In this document: positions 62,739 through 64,000 of the stretch, in pieces
Layout of the letters: every line of letters starts with the position of its first letter
Position numbering within the stretch: position 1 is the first letter of the stretch
Source: Lichenostomus cassidix
Lineage: Eukaryota; Chordata; Aves; Passeriformes; Meliphagidae
Reading direction: 5' to 3'
NCBI GenBank assembly: GCA_008360975.2
Contig: CM039182.1
Coordinates: forward strand, 145,828,656-145,892,655
Length of the DNA: 64,000 nt
Notes under the pieces: model-generated
The model's database searches: none
Told to the model about the DNA's origin: nothing
Seen by the model: only the letters and a program-made list of their open reading frames with translations
Translations under genes and position numbers: made by a program

Positions 62739-63335
62739 TTGACTTGGCCATTACCAAGCTGTACAAATAGAGGGAACACATCTGCAGCAAATCTGGATTG
62801 TCACCAAGATGGGAGAAGTTATCACTGTCCTGAGGGCCATGGCCACTGTTCAGAGGCTCTCAACAAGCTGGAGAAATGGGCTGAAAGAAAAGTCATGGAG
62901 TTCAGCAGTACCAAATGCAGGAACTTGCTCTTGGAACGCAAAGGAAAGTGTCTGGATTTAGCAGTTGCCAGTAGAAGAGACATGATAATAAACTGAAAAT
63001 GAATATTTAGAGCAAAAAGCTCTTAATATGGGTAGGGTTTGGAGCAAAATGAATACCAGGAGATGCTGAGTTGTTTTAGGCTGGAAAAGCTGCCTCTAAA
63101 GACATTTAATAGTTCTCTGCAGCCACTAAAAGAGCCAGACTTTGCTCAAAACTATACAGTGAAAGGACAAAATGCAAGAGTCAAATACTTAAAAGGGAAA
63201 TTTCCAAGAAAAAAGAAAACCATTACAAGGGGAGTAGTTATTGGTGGAACAGACTGTTTAGAGAGATGGCCAAGACTCTCCTTAAAGACATTCAAAACTC
63301 AGCATCTCACAGACCTGAACGATCTGATCTAACTT
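62739..63335 (+). mobile_element. Old CR1 ORF2 fragment, plus orientation
   Basis: The plus frame at 62739-62996 contains ALNKLEKWAERKVMEFSSTKCRNLLL at about residues 38-65. This is the CR1 RT C-terminal pattern (L..LEKWA.....FN..KCKVLHL). Downstream frames keep GLEQNEYQEMLSCFRLEKLPLKTF-like and FPRKKKTITRGVVIGGTDCLERWPRLSLKTF segments, which resemble the end of ORF2. It lies directly beyond the tail of the previous CR1, so it is a separate, older and more diverged copy. No 3' tail repeat is visible. Confidence 0.6.
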
Positions 63336-64000
63336 CAAATTTATACAAGCACAGAGCAAGTGGAAAACTCCAGTGGGTTTTTCTGACTTTTTTTCATACT
63401 TCTGTATGTATATACAAAACTTAGTCACTCTGGAAACCAGAATTTCCTTGGAGTCTGGATAACAGTTAAGTAGGGGCCTTGTGGTTCATAATGCTATAAT
63501 TTCACTAATGCAGCCCTACCTTGAATCCAGATCCCATGACTCTTAGGTAACTTTTCTACCTGCCTTGATTCTAACAATTGCATGTCACATCAGCAAACTC
63601 GCTGAGGAACAACCTAAATAAATGAACACCCATGTGCTTCTACATATTGTGCTCTGTGGGTTTCCTCTCTGGTAGAGCAGGCAGGACTGTCAACTTCTTT
63701 GTATCAGAAGCCAAATAAACAATTTAGAGTCTCAGACTTTTGCCATTTTCCTTTCTCCCTCAAAAGTAACTTGGTGTGATAAAAATCCAATGTGTTTTTA
63801 ACAGCAAGGAAAAATTTAGCAGCAATAAAAACTTAGGGCTTATATTGTGTCTTGACAGGTATGTGAAGGAGAAGAAAGTTTCTAAACAATTTTCAAGGAT
63901 AATTCAGTTCCAGAATTTGATTTGGGATCACAGTCTGGTGTCTGAGGCTAGTATTTATTCCTTAAGGTATTTCAATTTACTGCTGAAGTAAATGCTAGGA
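63336..64000. other. Unique AT-rich intergenic DNA
   Basis: No repeat, RNA or exon signature recognised up to the window edge. Confidence 0.5.

Noticed and set aside
1..64000. CRISPR array, integron, phage or bacterial operon
   Set aside because: No spaced direct repeats, no dense long open frames and no ribosome-binding pattern are present. All repeats are avian retroelements or simple sequence.

Overview
This window looks like nuclear intergenic DNA of a bird, most likely a songbird (Passeriformes). It is AT-rich, has no multi-exon protein gene I can recognise, and carries a typically avian repeat population. That population is many 5'-truncated CR1 LINE copies, several ending in the CR1 3' signature related to ATTCTATGATTCTATG, plus solo LTRs of ERVL-, ERVK- and ERV1-like endogenous retroviruses. 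One tRNA-Ile-derived SINE with a CR1-like tail matches my memory of TguSINE1, a passerine element. Nothing suggests a bacterial, phage or plasmid origin.

Layout. 1-2.1 kb is unique. 2.1-3.3 kb is a three-level nest: a CR1 (+) split by an ERVL-type LTR (-), itself split by a 262-bp ERVK-like LTR (+) with an exact 6-bp target duplication. A CR1 (+) lies at 6.4-6.9 kb and an ERVL-type LTR (-) at 7.6-8.2 kb. A GC-richer unclassified block with a CA repeat covers 11.3-12.0 kb. A CR1 (-) that keeps a long open ORF2 C-terminus lies at 13.6-14.2 kb. 14-24 kb is mostly unique, with an LTR end near 22.4 kb. CR1 (-) fragments sit at 24.5, 26.3 and 32.1 kb. LTR remnants lie at 28.1 and 29.5-30.1 kb, and an AT-rich block with a perfect palindrome at 31.2-31.4 kb. 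32.3-38.5 kb is unique, with a hexanucleotide microsatellite. An internally deleted LTR (-) at 38.5 kb is followed by a CR1 reverse-transcriptase fragment (-) at 39.1-39.6 kb. ERVL-type LTRs (-) lie at 40.6 and 44.6 kb, the second beside a CR1 (+).

From 46.6 kb come the SINE (-), then a CR1 (-) cut by a 527-bp ERV1-like LTR with a 4-bp target duplication. A second ERVK-like solo LTR with a 6-bp duplication lies at 50.8 kb, and a GC-rich LTR-like block abuts a CR1 (-) at 52.5 kb. Short CR1 ends and an old CR1 ORF2 fragment occupy 55-63.3 kb.

How the parts relate. No operon or pathway is present. The informative content is the order of transposition recorded by nested insertions, a few LTRs with intact promoter and polyadenylation motifs, and some weaker signals: a 39-nt exon-like segment with good splice sites at 42.73 kb and several unique stretches that might be conserved non-coding elements. 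I found no convincing undescribed biological system. Family names come from remembered avian repeat consensus sequences, since no database search was possible.
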